From the NCBI GenBank assembly GCA_934149275.1, contig CAKPEG010000006.1, positions 10,963 to 74,962 on the forward strand: 64,000 nucleotides of DNA, given 5' to 3'. The notes under the pieces are model-generated. The model was not told the origin of the DNA and made no database searches. It saw only the letters and a list, made by a program, of their open reading frames with translations. Both the position numbers and the translations under genes were made by a program. Of this stretch, positions 19,620 through 30,364 are shown piece by piece (positions within the stretch are counted from its first letter, which is position 1; the number at the start of each line of letters is the position of its first letter). Origin of the DNA: an uncultured Clostridia bacterium (GTDB lineage Bacteria > Bacillota > Clostridia > TANB77 > CAG-508).

Positions 19620-21956
19620 ATGCAAACAACATACTTAGAAAAATTAGAATTTAATAAAATTAAAAATATATTATCATCTTATGCTAAAACTAATAACGGC
19701 AAAAAAATGTGCTTAGACTTATATCCATCAAACAACAAAGAAAAAGTACAAAAAGCATTAGACGAAACAACCGAAGCAGTCGCACTTATATATAGGAAAG
19801 GAAATCTTCCTTTAGAAACAATAGGCGATATTTCAACTTACATATTAAATCTAAAAAATCAAAATTTCTTATCAGCAAAAGCCTTATTAGAACTTGCCAC
19901 TCTATTAAAAACAAGTAAAACATTAAAAAACTATTATTTTGAAAAGGAACTAAATCAAACTGATAGCCTAACAAATTATTTTGATCATTTATATACTAAC
20001 CCAAGCATTGAAGAAAAAATATTCTCAGCAATAATAGATGAAAACACTTTCGATGATAGAGCATCTAATGCCTTATATAAAATAAGACAGCAAATGAGAA
20101 ACACTAAAAAAGAAATAAAAAATAAATTGCAATCACTTCTAAATTCAAAATATTTGCAAGAACCAATAGTAACAATTAGACAAAACAGATTCGTTGTACC
20201 TGTTAAATCAGAATATCAAACAGAAATAAAAGGATTTATCCATGACACATCAAGCACAGGTTCAACAGTATTCGTAGAACCCATATCTGTTTTTGATTTA
20301 AACAACCAACTATCAGAATTAAAAAATCAAGAAAATATAGAAATTGAAAAGATATTGCAAATCCTATCTTCTCTATTTTTCGATATTATAAATGAATTAG
20401 AAAATAATTTTAATCTAATAACAATTTTAGATTTCATTTTTGCAAAAGCAAAATATTCAAAAGAACTAGATTGTAACTGTCCAAAAATAAATGATGATAA
20501 AATAATTTATTTAAAAAACGCAAAACATCCTTTATTAGATCAAAACATCGCTGTTCCAATAACATTAGAAATAGGTAAAACATTTTCAAGTCTACTAATT
20601 ACAGGACCAAACACAGGTGGGAAAACTGTAACACTAAAAACTGTTGGGTTATTAACAACTATGGCACAAAGTGGTATGCACATTCCAGCTTCTAGTGAAA
20701 GTTCAATTTATTTATTTGATAATATTTTCGCAGACATTGGAGATGAACAAAGTATTCTTGAATCTTTAAGTACTTTCTCATCTCATATGACTCATATTAT
20801 AAATATTTTAAATGAAGCAACTTCAGACAGTTTAGTACTTGTAGACGAATTAGGTTCTGGAACAGATCCAATCGAAGGTGCAAGCTTAGCACTTAGCATA
20901 CTAGAATATTTAAAAGAACATAACATCACCGTATTAGCAACTACACACTATCACGAATTAAAAGAATATGCTCTCTTAACAGAAGGTGTTGAAAATGCTA
21001 GTTGCGAATTCAACTTAGAAACGCTTTCACCTACATACCGCTTATTAATTGGTGTTCCAGGTAAAAGTAATGCTTTTGCAATAAGTCAAAAACTAGGTTT
21101 AAAGCAAGAAATCTTAGAAAATGCTAAAAAAAGTATTAATTCTGACACAGCTAAAACAGAAGATTTATTAAAAGAAATCTATGATTCAAAAGCTTTAATA
21201 GAATCTGAAAAAGAAAAAACATTACAATACTCAAATAAAATTGAAAGATTAAAGCAAAAACTAGAAAATGAAACAACAGACTTAGAAGAACACAAAAAAG
21301 AATATTTACAAAAAGCCAAACAAGAAGCTCGTGAAATTTTACTAAGTGCTAAACAAGAAGCAAACGACATCATAAAAGAAATGGAATCAGAAAAAAATAA
21401 TTCTAAAAATCTTAACACACTAAGAAACAAACTAACATCAAAATTACATGAAGTAAATCAAACACCTGAATCACCCCTAGAAGAAACACAAAAAATAGAT
21501 GAATCACAAATAAAACCAGGAGCAATAGTATTTGTACCAAAATTTAACAAGAATGGAACAATTTTAAGTTATCCAAATCAATCTAAAAAATTTAACATAC
21601 AAATTGATAACATAAAAACAACCTTAACCCCATCACAAATAACAATTGCAAAAAATATAGAAGTCAAAAAAGAAATAATAACTAAAAAGCATTCAACATT
21701 TGCGCCTAAAAATGTTAGAACAGAATTAAACGTAATTGGAATGAACATTGAAGAATCAATTTTTCTTGTAGATAAATTTTTAGATGAAGCAGCAGTAGCA
21801 AAACTAGAAACAGTTAGAATTGTACACGGAAAAGGTACCGGTATCTTAGGAAAAGGAATTCAAAAATACTTAAAATCTCATCCACACGTAAAAAGCTACA
21901 GATATGGAATTTTTGGAGAAGGTGAAATGGGAGTTACAATAGTTGAATTAAAATAG
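19620..21956 (+). CDS. mutS2: Endonuclease MutS2
   Basis: 778 residues. MutS-type core and lever domain, ATPase with Walker A GPNTGGKT, Walker B LVLVDELGSGTDP and ATTHYHELKE, a long coiled coil (~510-620) and C-terminal Smr nuclease domain (~700-778, LNVIGMNIEES and VHGKGTGILGKGI). MutS2 suppresses recombination and in Bacillus acts on collided ribosomes. No mismatch-binding domain I, as expected. AAAGGAAAGG precedes the ATG. The last base of the TAG stop begins an R1 repeat. Confidence 0.95.
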   Translation: MQTTYLEKLEFNKIKNILSSYAKTNNGKKMCLDLYPSNNKEKVQKALDETTEAVALIYRKGNLPLETIGDISTYILNLKNQNFLSAKALLELATLLKTSKTLKNYYFEKELNQTDSLTNYFDHLYTNPSIEEKIFSAIIDENTFDDRASNALYKIRQQMRNTKKEIKNKLQSLLNSKYLQEPIVTIRQNRFVVPVKSEYQTEIKGFIHDTSSTGSTVFVEPISVFDLNNQLSELKNQENIEIEKILQILSSLFFDIINELENNFNLITILDFIFAKAKYSKELDCNCPKINDDKIIYLKNAKHPLLDQNIAVPITLEIGKTFSSLLITGPNTGGKTVTLKTVGLLTTMAQSGMHIPASSESSIYLFDNIFADIGDEQSILESLSTFSSHMTHIINILNEATSDSLVLVDELGSGTDPIEGASLALSILEYLKEHNITVLATTHYHELKEYALLTEGVENASCEFNLETLSPTYRLLIGVPGKSNAFAISQKLGLKQEILENAKKSINSDTAKTEDLLKEIYDSKALIESEKEKTLQYSNKIERLKQKLENETTDLEEHKKEYLQKAKQEAREILLSAKQEANDIIKEMESEKNNSKNLNTLRNKLTSKLHEVNQTPESPLEETQKIDESQIKPGAIVFVPKFNKNGTILSYPNQSKKFNIQIDNIKTTLTPSQITIAKNIEVKKEIITKKHSTFAPKNVRTELNVIGMNIEESIFLVDKFLDEAAVAKLETVRIVHGKGTGILGKGIQKYLKSHPHVKSYRYGIFGEGEMGVTIVELK

Positions 21957-22103
21957 AACAAAAGCGGACTATTTATAACATTTGTACCGATTATAACATT
22001 TTCAAGTCCGCGTCTTTGTTCGCGCGCGAAATTTGCTTTGCAAATTTCTGTGCATTGTTATTTTATATAATAGGAAGTTCGAAGAACTTTCCTATTATAT
22101 AAC
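21956..22103 (+). repeat. Dispersed structured element, family R1, copy 2
   Basis: The clearest copy: GAACAAAAGCGGACT pairs with AGTCCGCGTCTTTGTTC; then GCGCGCGAAATTTGC with GCAAATTTCTGTGC; then TTATATAATAGGAAGTTC with GAACTTTCCTATTATATAA. It starts on the last base of the mutS2 stop codon. The 21957-22305 gap otherwise holds only a terminator. Confidence 0.8.
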
Positions 22104-22164
22104 AAAAATGTCACTTATAGTAGAAATAATTTAAAACTAATCCCCTACATTAGTGACATTTTTT
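22104..22164. terminator. Terminator between mutS2 and lexA
   Basis: AAAAATGTCACT and AGTGACATTTTTT form a hairpin with an inner TAGTAG/CTAC arm, usable from both strands. Confidence 0.75.
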
Positions 22165-22305
22165 ATTTGCAATACTTCCTTCCTCATTCAATAATCTATT
22201 ATATCGAAAAATATTTATCAAAATTCACTTACCGACTTTAAAACATTATAATACACATATTTTATAAAGTTTTCTTTCTAAAACTTCTTTGAGGTATTTT
22301 CAAAA

Positions 22306-22974
22306 TTACATTTTTCTAAATACACCTGCAACCTTACCTAAAATCTTGCAATCAGGAACAATAATTGGATCCATTGTAGAATTTTCTGGTTGTAATCTAA
22401 TATGGTCTTTTTCTTTATAGAAAGTTTTAACAGTAGCTTCATCTTCAATTAAAGCAACTACAATTTCCCCATTCATTGCAGTATCTTGCTTTTTAACTAA
22501 GATATAGTCCCCATCAAGAATTCCAGCTTCTATCATACTCTCTCCTCTTACAGTAAGCATAAAGCTTTCTGAATTTCCAACAAAATCAATTGGAATTGGG
22601 AAAGTATCAGTAACATTCTCAACAGCTAAAATTGGAGCACCTGCTGTAATCTTGCCTATTACAGGAACCTCAACAAGTTCTTTCTCTGTGTAAACATCTT
22701 TATTTCCAGGAGTAAATGTTTCTTGATTTTCTAAAGCTCCTCCCTTCAATAATTTAAGAGTTCTACCTTTTTGTTGTTCTTTTTTAATATATCCTTTTTC
22801 TTCAAGTTGGTTTAAATATCCATGAACTGTTGCAGTAGATTTTAAGTCAACAGCTTTACCAATCTCTCTAACAGATGGTGGATATCCTTTTAATTTTATT
22901 TGTTTTTCAATAAATCTAAGAATAGCTTTTTCTCTTTTATTTAGTCCGTTTGGATCTTTTTTCTTCAATTTCAT
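22306..22974 (-). CDS. lexA: SOS repressor LexA
   Basis: 222 residues from the ATG at 22974. N-terminal winged helix ([34 protein letters not shown]), cleavage-site region (Ala-Gly in KITAGAPI) and S24 peptidase domain with catalytic Ser in GESMIEAGI and Lys in [13 protein letters not shown]. The ATG lies very close to GGAG, so a TTG start at 22968 is also possible. RecA-stimulated self-cleavage would induce its regulon, probably including dinB in this window. Confidence 0.94.
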   Translation of the reverse strand: MKLKKKDPNGLNKREKAILRFIEKQIKLKGYPPSVREIGKAVDLKSTATVHGYLNQLEEKGYIKKEQQKGRTLKLLKGGALENQETFTPGNKDVYTEKELVEVPVIGKITAGAPILAVENVTDTFPIPIDFVGNSESFMLTVRGESMIEAGILDGDYILVKKQDTAMNGEIVVALIEDEATVKTFYKEKDHIRLQPENSTMDPIIVPDCKILGKVAGVFRKM

Positions 22975-22999
22975 CACTCCTATTTTTTTCTTGTTCAAG

Positions 23000-23038
23000 A
23001 TAATATCACATAACTTTTTGTTTGTCAAACAAAAGTTT
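23000..23038 (-). promoter_or_regulatory. lexA promoter with overlapping palindromic operator candidates
   Basis: Minus-strand -35 TTGACA (23023-23028), 17-base spacer, -10 TATTAT (23000-23005). Over the -35 lie TTTTGTTTGTCAAACAAAA (23016-23034, perfect palindrome) and AAACAAAAGTTT (23027-23038), a weak match to GAAC-N4-GTTC. Autorepression is inferred. Confidence 0.65.
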
Positions 23039-23126
23039 CATTTTTTATTTATTTTTCTCTGTTACCTTTTTGTTACATGAATGTAAATTTGTAATCAAAA
23101 TATAATCTTAATGATATCTTATTTTG

Positions 23127-23155
23127 TTGAAAAATGGTAAATTAAATATTATAAT
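23127..23155 (+). promoter_or_regulatory. Promoter of the carbohydrate-binding-like gene
   Basis: -35 TTGAAA (23127-23132), 17-base spacer, -10 TATAAT (23150-23155); divergent from lexA. Confidence 0.65.
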
Positions 23156-23193
23156 TTCAATATATAGTATTTTATAATATTTAGGAGAAAAAA

Positions 23194-24066
23194 ATGGATT
23201 TTACAAAAGATATTTATATTAATAAAGATAAGATTCGCGAAGATGAAGATTTTGTTATTTTATACAAAGGCTTTCTATTTTCAAACAATCTAACAAACGA
23301 TGTTTATGTTTCATATGGTTATGGTAACATGTGGGAAAATAAAGATGAAAAGAAAATGAAACCATCTACTTTTGGTTACCTTGCAACTATAGATGTTGGA
23401 TCTGGTGATAACCTACAATTTGTTTTCAGAGATGATAATGGAAATTGGGATAACAATAATTCACAAAACTACATTCTTCCTATTGAAGAAAGTCAAGAAA
23501 TTTTATCTTTTAAAACAATAGCAGATACAAGTAAAGAAGTTAGCTTTGAAGCAGCTGAACAAACTGAACCTACTACTGTTGAAGAAAAAGAAGAAATATT
23601 TGAACCTGCAGTTGTCAATTCAAATTCTTTTGATTTATATAAAACTGTAGATTTAGAAAATTTAAACAAACAAGCCATTCCAAATGATACAATAATCACA
23701 CAAATTAGTTTAAATGAAAAAAATGAAAATGTTGTTTCTAAATCAGTAATAAAATCAGAAACACCTGAAGTAAAAAAAGCTGTTTCTTTTGAAGAAATAA
23801 CTGGTGCATCTGTAAATGATGCAGTTAATACAGTTGAAGAAAATAATACAGCTACAAGCAGCAAATTAAATGTTAATACAACAGTAAACAGCGTTCCAGA
23901 TGTTGTAGAAAACATTGAAGAAAAATCAATGACAGTAAAAAAAGAATCTACATTAGAAAGAACTCTTTCTCTATTTGAATCAGTTGTTAAAAATGTAAAA
24001 GTAGCTTTTTCAAAATTAGTTAAACTAGTAAAAACAAGTCTAAACTTAAACGAAGAAGATGAATAA
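23194..24066 (+). CDS. Cytosolic protein with CBM53-like starch-binding domain
   Basis: 290 residues. The first ~105 resemble a family-53/25 starch-binding module (VYVSYGYGNMWEN, GDNLQFVFRDDNGNWDNN, NYILPI); no signal peptide is visible. The middle (~110-250) is Glu/Val/Asn-rich and probably disordered. The C-terminus (~250-290) is an amphipathic Lys-rich helix, VVKNVKVAFSKLVKLVK. It may tether a glycogen- or wall-related complex. Strong AGGAG site. Stands alone between lexA and obgE. Confidence 0.7.
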   Translation: MDFTKDIYINKDKIREDEDFVILYKGFLFSNNLTNDVYVSYGYGNMWENKDEKKMKPSTFGYLATIDVGSGDNLQFVFRDDNGNWDNNNSQNYILPIEESQEILSFKTIADTSKEVSFEAAEQTEPTTVEEKEEIFEPAVVNSNSFDLYKTVDLENLNKQAIPNDTIITQISLNEKNENVVSKSVIKSETPEVKKAVSFEEITGASVNDAVNTVEENNTATSSKLNVNTTVNSVPDVVENIEEKSMTVKKESTLERTLSLFESVVKNVKVAFSKLVKLVKTSLNLNEEDE

Positions 24067-24071
24067 AAAAA

Positions 24072-24100
24072 AAGCCAATTTGTTTTATACAGATTGGCTT
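24072..24100. terminator. Hairpin after the CBM53-like gene
   Basis: AAGCCAAT and ATTGGCTT with an A-run before and a short T-run after; the long T-run is on the minus strand, so it works better there, but its position suits the plus-strand gene. Confidence 0.55.
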
Positions 24101-24102
24101 TA

Positions 24103-24228
24103 AAAAATATTATATTTAATTTCTTAGTTTTTTGCTAAAAGATTTTATCGCCCACTAAACTTCGTTTATTCGGCCTGATTAAAAACTTTCAAACTACGCG
24201 TCACTCAAAAATTAAATATAATATTTTT
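24103..24228 (-). repeat. Dispersed structured element, family R2, copy A
   Basis: Terminal arms AAATATTATATTTAATTT and AAATTAAATATAATATTT bracket a core that, read on the minus strand, has GAGTGACGCG, AGTTTGAAAG and AAACGAAGTTTAGT. The copy at 37250-37371 shares the core but has different, still complementary arms. It fills most of the gap 24067-24383. Confidence 0.75.
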
Positions 24229-24290
24229 CTCTTCTTCAAAAGATTATTTATATTGTTTTTTACTCATCTTCATAAAATATATAAGTATAA

Positions 24291-24378
24291 AAAAAGATAG
24301 CGGTTATGAAGTGAACCCTCCTTGTTAAACTTTTTTGTCTAACAATTTTGATTAATTTCATAACTACTATCTTTTTTA
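24291..24378 (-). terminator. obgE terminator, long compound hairpin
   Basis: AAAAAAGATAG-GGTTATGAA pairs with TTCATAAC-CTATCTTTTTT around an inner TTGTTAAAC/TCTAACAA arm; T-run on the minus strand after obgE. Confidence 0.75.
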
Positions 24379-24383
24379 CATTA

Positions 24384-25667
<1,284 letters not shown>

Positions 25668-26684
25668 TTACAACTCCTCAAAATAATCTAATTTCATAGC
25701 CTTTTTAACTTTTTTCATTGTCTCTTGTGCCTTAGCTCTAGCTTTCTTTGTACCTTCAATTAAAATTCTATCAACTTCCTCAGGGTGAGCTTCATAATAA
25801 GCACGCTTTTCTCTAATAGGATTTAATCTGTTATTAATGTTATGTGCAAGTTGTTTTTTGCAAGCAACACATCCTCTTTGACCAGCTCTACACTCTGCAC
25901 AAATCTTCTCACACTCTGCTTTATCTGTAAATAAATTATGATAATAAGCAACCATACATACATCTGGATTTCCCTTATCATCTTTTCTTATTCTATTAGG
26001 ATCAGTAACAGCACTCATTACTTTTTTATTAACTTCTTCTTCAGTATCTGAAAGATAAATAGCATTTCCTAAAGATTTACCCATTTTTTCGTTTCCATCT
26101 AAACCTTTAATTCTTTTATTTTCTGATAAAACAACTTTAGGCTCTCTTAAAACTTCACCATAAATGCTATTAAATTTACGAACAATCTCTCTACATTGTT
26201 CAATTAATGGTTCTTGATCCTCACCAGTTGGAATAACTGTAGCATCAAAAGCAGTAATATCAGCAGCTTGGCTAACTGGATATCCTAAAAAGCCATATGT
26301 AACACTCTCTCCAAAAATTTCTCTTTTTTGAGCAATCTCTGTTTTAACAGTAGGATTTCTTTCCAATCTAGCAATTGTAACCAAATTAGAATAGTATACT
26401 GTAAGCTCTGCAACTTCTGGAATCATAGATTGCAAATAAATAGTTGCCTTATTAGAATCAATCCCAACAGACAAGTAATCCATTACAACCTCTCTAACAT
26501 TTTTTCTAACCTTTTCAGGATTATTAAAATTATCAGTTAAAGCCTGAACATCAGCAACAAGAATATAGCACTCATCATATTCATCCTGCATCTTTACTCT
26601 ATTTATTAAAGAACCTAAATAGTGACCAATGTGAAGTCTACCAGTAGGTCTATCACCTGTTAACATTATTTGTTTATTATTCAT
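25668..26684 (-). CDS. trpS: Tryptophanyl-tRNA synthetase
   Basis: Class Ic synthetase charging tRNA-Trp. 338 residues with the HIGH-type GRLHIGHYLGS and KMSKS-type NEKMGKSLGNA. A Cys-rich insert (CEKICAECRAGQRGCVACKK, ~255-275) marks the clostridial subtype and may bind metal. AGGAG precedes the ATG. No T-box is visible in the 283-base gap upstream (26685-26967), where I see no other feature. Confidence 0.96.
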   Translation of the reverse strand: MNNKQIMLTGDRPTGRLHIGHYLGSLINRVKMQDEYDECYILVADVQALTDNFNNPEKVRKNVREVVMDYLSVGIDSNKATIYLQSMIPEVAELTVYYSNLVTIARLERNPTVKTEIAQKREIFGESVTYGFLGYPVSQAADITAFDATVIPTGEDQEPLIEQCREIVRKFNSIYGEVLREPKVVLSENKRIKGLDGNEKMGKSLGNAIYLSDTEEEVNKKVMSAVTDPNRIRKDDKGNPDVCMVAYYHNLFTDKAECEKICAECRAGQRGCVACKKQLAHNINNRLNPIREKRAYYEAHPEEVDRILIEGTKKARAKAQETMKKVKKAMKLDYFEEL

Positions 26685-26967
26685 ATTAATACTCTCCTTT
26701 ATTTAATAATTATATTTTTCTTAAAAATTAAATAAAAGGCGCCATCGTTTTTCATTACTTAATAACATTTATATAAACCTCTCATGCATAAATATTCTAT
26801 ATTATACCTCATTTGCAAAGATTTTACAATACCCATCTTCTTTGTCAAATTCTGTATAATTTTTTAATTCTATTTCTACTTTACTATATGAAAACATCTT
26901 TAAATCTGAGTAATTCAATAACATTTTATTTTACAAAAGTTATTCAAAAAATTTACATTAAAATTCT

Positions 26968-27477
26968 CTACATTTTTAAAGCTTTCTCATAATCTTCTCT
27001 TCCAAAATTAATATTAGGTATAATTTCATTATTATTAAACATCTCAATAAATTCATCTATTGTTACCCATTTAAATTCAGTTGACTCACCATCTGGGAAA
27101 GTAATTTCTTCTTCCTTTATATCTCTTCTAAAAAGCCACATATCCTTAATATCAGCAACTTCTTTATCTCTAACAATCTCTTTTAAAAGTACCGCTTCTT
27201 TTTCTGAAAACTCAACGCCTATTTCTTCTTTAAGCTCTCTTATCATCCCTTGTATACTCGTTTCACCTTTAAGAATAGAACCGCCATTGCATTCCCATAA
27301 TCCGCCATGTCTCTTATGTTCAGCTCTTTTTGTTATTAAAATCTCGCCCTTACTATTTATAATAATCCCTGTCACAACTATATGATATTCACCTTTCTTA
27401 AACTTGTATACACCTCTTTCTGCAACTATACCAGTCTTATTTTTCTTAGCATCATAAATATCCCAAAACTCTCCCAT
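26968..27477 (-). CDS. Nudix hydrolase, IPP isomerase-like subgroup
   Basis: 169 residues. Nudix box GGSILKGETSIQGMIRELKEEIGV is complete apart from the usual variations and should bind Mg for pyrophosphate-bond hydrolysis. N-terminus GEFWDIYDAKKNKTG and the AEHKRHGGLWECNGG context are common to uncharacterised YfcD/IPP-isomerase-like members. Substrate unknown. Single gene with AGGAGG. Confidence 0.85.
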   Translation of the reverse strand: MGEFWDIYDAKKNKTGIVAERGVYKFKKGEYHIVVTGIIINSKGEILITKRAEHKRHGGLWECNGGSILKGETSIQGMIRELKEEIGVEFSEKEAVLLKEIVRDKEVADIKDMWLFRRDIKEEEITFPDGESTEFKWVTIDEFIEMFNNNEIIPNINFGREDYEKALKM

Positions 27478-27565
27478 TTACTCCTCCTTCTATTTTATTT
27501 TTCTCTTCTCCAATCACACAATAATATTTTACAATATAAAAATAAAGACTTCAATAATCTCTGGT

Positions 27566-27594
27566 TTGCATTTTATGTAAACGCATGCTATAAT
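27566..27594 (+). promoter_or_regulatory. Promoter of the 59-residue/156-residue cassette
   Basis: -35 TTGCAT (27566-27571), 17-base spacer, -10 TATAAT (27589-27594). Confidence 0.65.
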
Positions 27595-27627
27595 ATATTT
27601 GCATAAAATTTTTTAGGAGGTGGCTCT

Positions 27628-27807
27628 ATGAGCAAACATCATGATACTTGTAATTGTGCAGAAAAATGCGCAGAATGCAAATGCAACCCGTCCACCAAAG
27701 ATGATTTCAAACCTTACTTTGGAAGTTATCCATTTGACCTGGAAGAAAGAATCAGTGATTTCATTGACTCCCAGCCAAGGATTAGATCTTCAAAGCAGGA
27801 AGTATAA
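27628..27807 (+). CDS. 59-residue Cys-rich small protein
   Basis: A short frame, ATG at 27628 after AGGAGG with 7-base spacing, TAA at 27807. The N-terminus has five cysteines in CNCAEKCAECKC, a plausible metal-binding or redox knot, followed by FGSYPFDLEERISDFIDSQ. Another frame open from 27641 overlaps it but lacks a ribosome site. It precedes the 156-residue gene by 33 bases, under the same promoter. Function unknown. Confidence 0.7.
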   Translation: MSKHHDTCNCAEKCAECKCNPSTKDDFKPYFGSYPFDLEERISDFIDSQPRIRSSKQEV

Positions 27808-27840
27808 TACAATCATCTTTAACTTAAGGAGGTAAACTAT

Positions 27841-28311
27841 ATGGCAAAAGCAATAGAAAGGCTCGAAATTGATGAGTTACGGGATAAGTTAACAGCTTTC
27901 CTTAACAAAGTCGGAATATCCGGCAGTGCAGATGTAAATTTGAATAATGAAGATGATTACTATACAGTAAAAATCGGAAAACATACCTTTATTGGCTTTT
28001 ATCCACAAGAAAATAACATCATCTTTACACTGCAAATTGTAAACTCAAGCAAAGAACTTCCAACCGGCATAGAAGTTGACTACATTGAAGCATTTGTTTT
28101 CACTGTAAAAGACTTCATTCCTTCAGAATTCATCATCTACCAATGCCCACAGTCACAGACATACTACATCAATGATGGTGAAAAATTCAAAAAAGGAATG
28201 CTACTTTACGAAACCGCTTGCCCATTCTCAGGTGGAGTATCCACAATGGAATTTGCCAAGCCAGTTTTTGAATCAGAACTCATTGATTTTGATTTACTGA
28301 AAGAATTTTAA
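27841..28311 (+). CDS. 156-residue protein of unknown function
   Basis: Not recognised. Soluble, mixed alpha/beta: N-terminal helix, then alternating strands (DDYYTVKIGKHTFIGFYPQE, FIIYQCPQSQTYYINDG) and an acidic C-terminus. AAGGAGG precedes the ATG. Its base composition is less AT-rich than flanking genes, as for the genes at 31149 and 36616. Ends in a strong terminator, so with the small upstream gene it forms a compact cassette, possibly acquired. Confidence 0.75.
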   Translation: MAKAIERLEIDELRDKLTAFLNKVGISGSADVNLNNEDDYYTVKIGKHTFIGFYPQENNIIFTLQIVNSSKELPTGIEVDYIEAFVFTVKDFIPSEFIIYQCPQSQTYYINDGEKFKKGMLLYETACPFSGGVSTMEFAKPVFESELIDFDLLKEF

Positions 28312-28336
28312 AGCCCATATAGGCACATACCTATAA

Positions 28337-28380
28337 CAAAAACTCTCCATGGCCTAATCAGCCGTGGAGAGTTTTCCTTT
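28337..28380 (+). terminator. Terminator of the 27.6-28.3 kb cassette
   Basis: AAAACTCTCCATGGC and GCCGTGGAGAGTTTT form a strong hairpin followed by CCTTTT. Confidence 0.85.
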
Positions 28381-28492
28381 TATAACTTAGATTTTAATTT
28401 TCCCTTCATCTCAGGTCAATATAAAATTTAAACTTCTCAACTTAGTTCAGTAAATTAGAACTTAATCTTTTCCTCAACCTAAATCCGTATAA

Positions 28493-29875
28493 TTAAAATT
28501 TAATTTTATCAGAAATCCAAGCTTCAAGTTCATCAATTTTAACTCTAACTTGTTCCATTGTATCTCTATCTCTTATAGTTACTGATTCATCTTCTAATGT
28601 ATCAAAATCAACAGTTATACAATATGGTGTTCCTATTTCATCTTCTCTTCTATATCTCTTTCCTATACTTCCAGCTTCATCGTAATCACACATAAATGAT
28701 TTAGCCAATCTTGAATAAACTTCTTGAGCTTTATCACTTAATTTCTTAGATAAAGGTAATACAGCAACTTTGTAAGGAGCCAATGCTGGATGTAATTTTA
28801 ATACAGTTCTAACATCACCTTCAGCAACCTCCTCTTCCTCATAGCTATTACATAAGAAAGCAAGTAAAACTCTATCAGCCCCCAAAGATGGTTCAATAAC
28901 ATATGGTACATATTTTTCATTTGTTTCTGGATCTTGATATGATAAATCTTGTTTTGAATGATTCATATGTTGAGTCAAATCATAATCAGTTCTATCAGCA
29001 ATTCCCCATAATTCACCCCATCCAAATGGGAAAGCAAATTCAATATCTGTTGTTGCTTTACTATAGAATACTAATTCCTCTGGAGAATGATCTCTTAATC
29101 TGATATTTTCTTTTTTCATACCTAAATTTAATAACCAGTTCTCACAATAATCTTTCCAATATTTATGCCATTCTAAATCCGTTCCTGGTTTACAGAAAAA
29201 TTCAAGTTCCATTTGCTCAAATTCACGAGTTCTAAATATATAATTTCCTGGTGTAATTTCATTTCTAAAAGCTTTACCAATTTGAGCAATACCCATTGGA
29301 ATCTTTTTACGAGATGTACGTAATACACTCTTAAAATCAACAAATATACCTTGTGCAGTTTCTGGTCTTAAATATACAGTTGATGTTGAATCCTCTGTAA
29401 CACCCTGAAATGTTTTAAACATTAAATTGAATTTACGAATATCAGTGAAATTAGTTTTTCCGCATTTTGGACATGGAATTTGATTCTCATTAATAAAATC
29501 TATTAATTGTTTATCAGTCATTCCATCAGCAATCATATCCTTACCTTGATCATGAGCCCATTCTTCAATTAATTTATCAGCTCTATGTCTTGTTTTACAC
29601 TCTTTACAATCTATTAATGGATCTGAAAATCCACCAACATGTCCTGATGCTACCCAAGTTTCTGGATTCATTAAAATTGCAGCATCTAATCCAACTATAT
29701 TAGGTTGTTCTTGAATAAATTTCTTTCTCCAAGCAGCCTTAATATTATTTTTTAATTCATTTCCTAAAGGTCCGTAATCCCAAGTATTAGCCAAACCTCC
29801 ATAGATTTCTGAGCCAGGATAGATATATCCTCTACTCTTACATAAACTTACTAATTTGTCCATTGATTCTACCAT
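28493..29875 (-). CDS. glyS: Glycyl-tRNA synthetase, homodimeric type
   Basis: Charges tRNA-Gly. 460 residues, the single-chain alpha2 type. Class II motifs ([35 protein letters not shown]), zinc-type cysteines CKECK and CPKCGKTNF, and a C-terminal anticodon-binding domain. GGAGG lies 10 bases before the ATG at 29875. Controlled by the T-box at 30365-30572; between them lie three 123-bp repeats, making an unusually long leader. Confidence 0.96.
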   Translation of the reverse strand: MVESMDKLVSLCKSRGYIYPGSEIYGGLANTWDYGPLGNELKNNIKAAWRKKFIQEQPNIVGLDAAILMNPETWVASGHVGGFSDPLIDCKECKTRHRADKLIEEWAHDQGKDMIADGMTDKQLIDFINENQIPCPKCGKTNFTDIRKFNLMFKTFQGVTEDSTSTVYLRPETAQGIFVDFKSVLRTSRKKIPMGIAQIGKAFRNEITPGNYIFRTREFEQMELEFFCKPGTDLEWHKYWKDYCENWLLNLGMKKENIRLRDHSPEELVFYSKATTDIEFAFPFGWGELWGIADRTDYDLTQHMNHSKQDLSYQDPETNEKYVPYVIEPSLGADRVLLAFLCNSYEEEEVAEGDVRTVLKLHPALAPYKVAVLPLSKKLSDKAQEVYSRLAKSFMCDYDEAGSIGKRYRREDEIGTPYCITVDFDTLEDESVTIRDRDTMEQVRVKIDELEAWISDKIKF

Positions 29876-29967
29876 TTTATCAATTCCTCCTTCTTTTTAT
29901 TTTGAACTATAGATACTCCTTCTTTCTTTTTAATAAATTCCATTATTTCGCAAGTCACATATAACGA

Positions 29968-30336
29968 CACAAAATGATGAAAACTTATACTAACTTTCGA
30001 ATGAGTTTTATTATTTTGCTAGGCACATGAGTTTTTATATTCCGAGGCGTACGCTGGTACGTCGCAGGAATTAAAAACAAAATGTAACAACACAAAATGA
30101 TGAAAACTTATACTAACTTTCGAATGAGTTTTATTATTTTGCTAGACACATGAGTTTTTATATTCCGAGGCGTACGCTGGTACGTCGCAGGAATTAAAAA
30201 CAAAATGTAACAACACAAAATGATGAAAACTTATACTAACTTTCGAATGAGTTTTATTATTTTGCTAGACACATGAGTTTTTATATTCCGAGGCGTACGC
30301 TGGTACGTCGCAGGAATAAAAAACAAAATGTAACAA
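29968..30336 (-). repeat. Three tandem 123-bp repeats (family R4) in the glyS leader
   Basis: Units start at 29968, 30091 and 30214, with a partial fourth at 30337. They are nearly identical. Each has GCGTACGCTGGTACGT inside AT-rich complementary flanks (TTTTTATATTCC with GGAATTAAAAA) and paired AGTTTT/AAAACT arms. The core resembles the single element at 42306-42449. They separate T-box and glyS. Confidence 0.85.
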
Positions 30337-30364
30337 CGCAAAATGATGAAAATCATTCGAAAGA

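Noticed and set aside
24261..24363. Short minus-strand peptide starting MKLIKIVRQK
   Set aside because: It lies wholly in the obgE terminator region and has no ribosome site.
26685..26967. T-box upstream of trpS
   Set aside because: No AGGGTGG-type T-box sequence or terminator/antiterminator pair was found.
27641..27835. 64-residue frame on the plus strand
   Set aside because: No ribosome site; the overlapping 59-residue frame from 27628 has AGGAGG and sensible composition.
29968..30336. CRISPR array
   Set aside because: Repeats are contiguous 123-bp units with no unique spacers and no cas genes.
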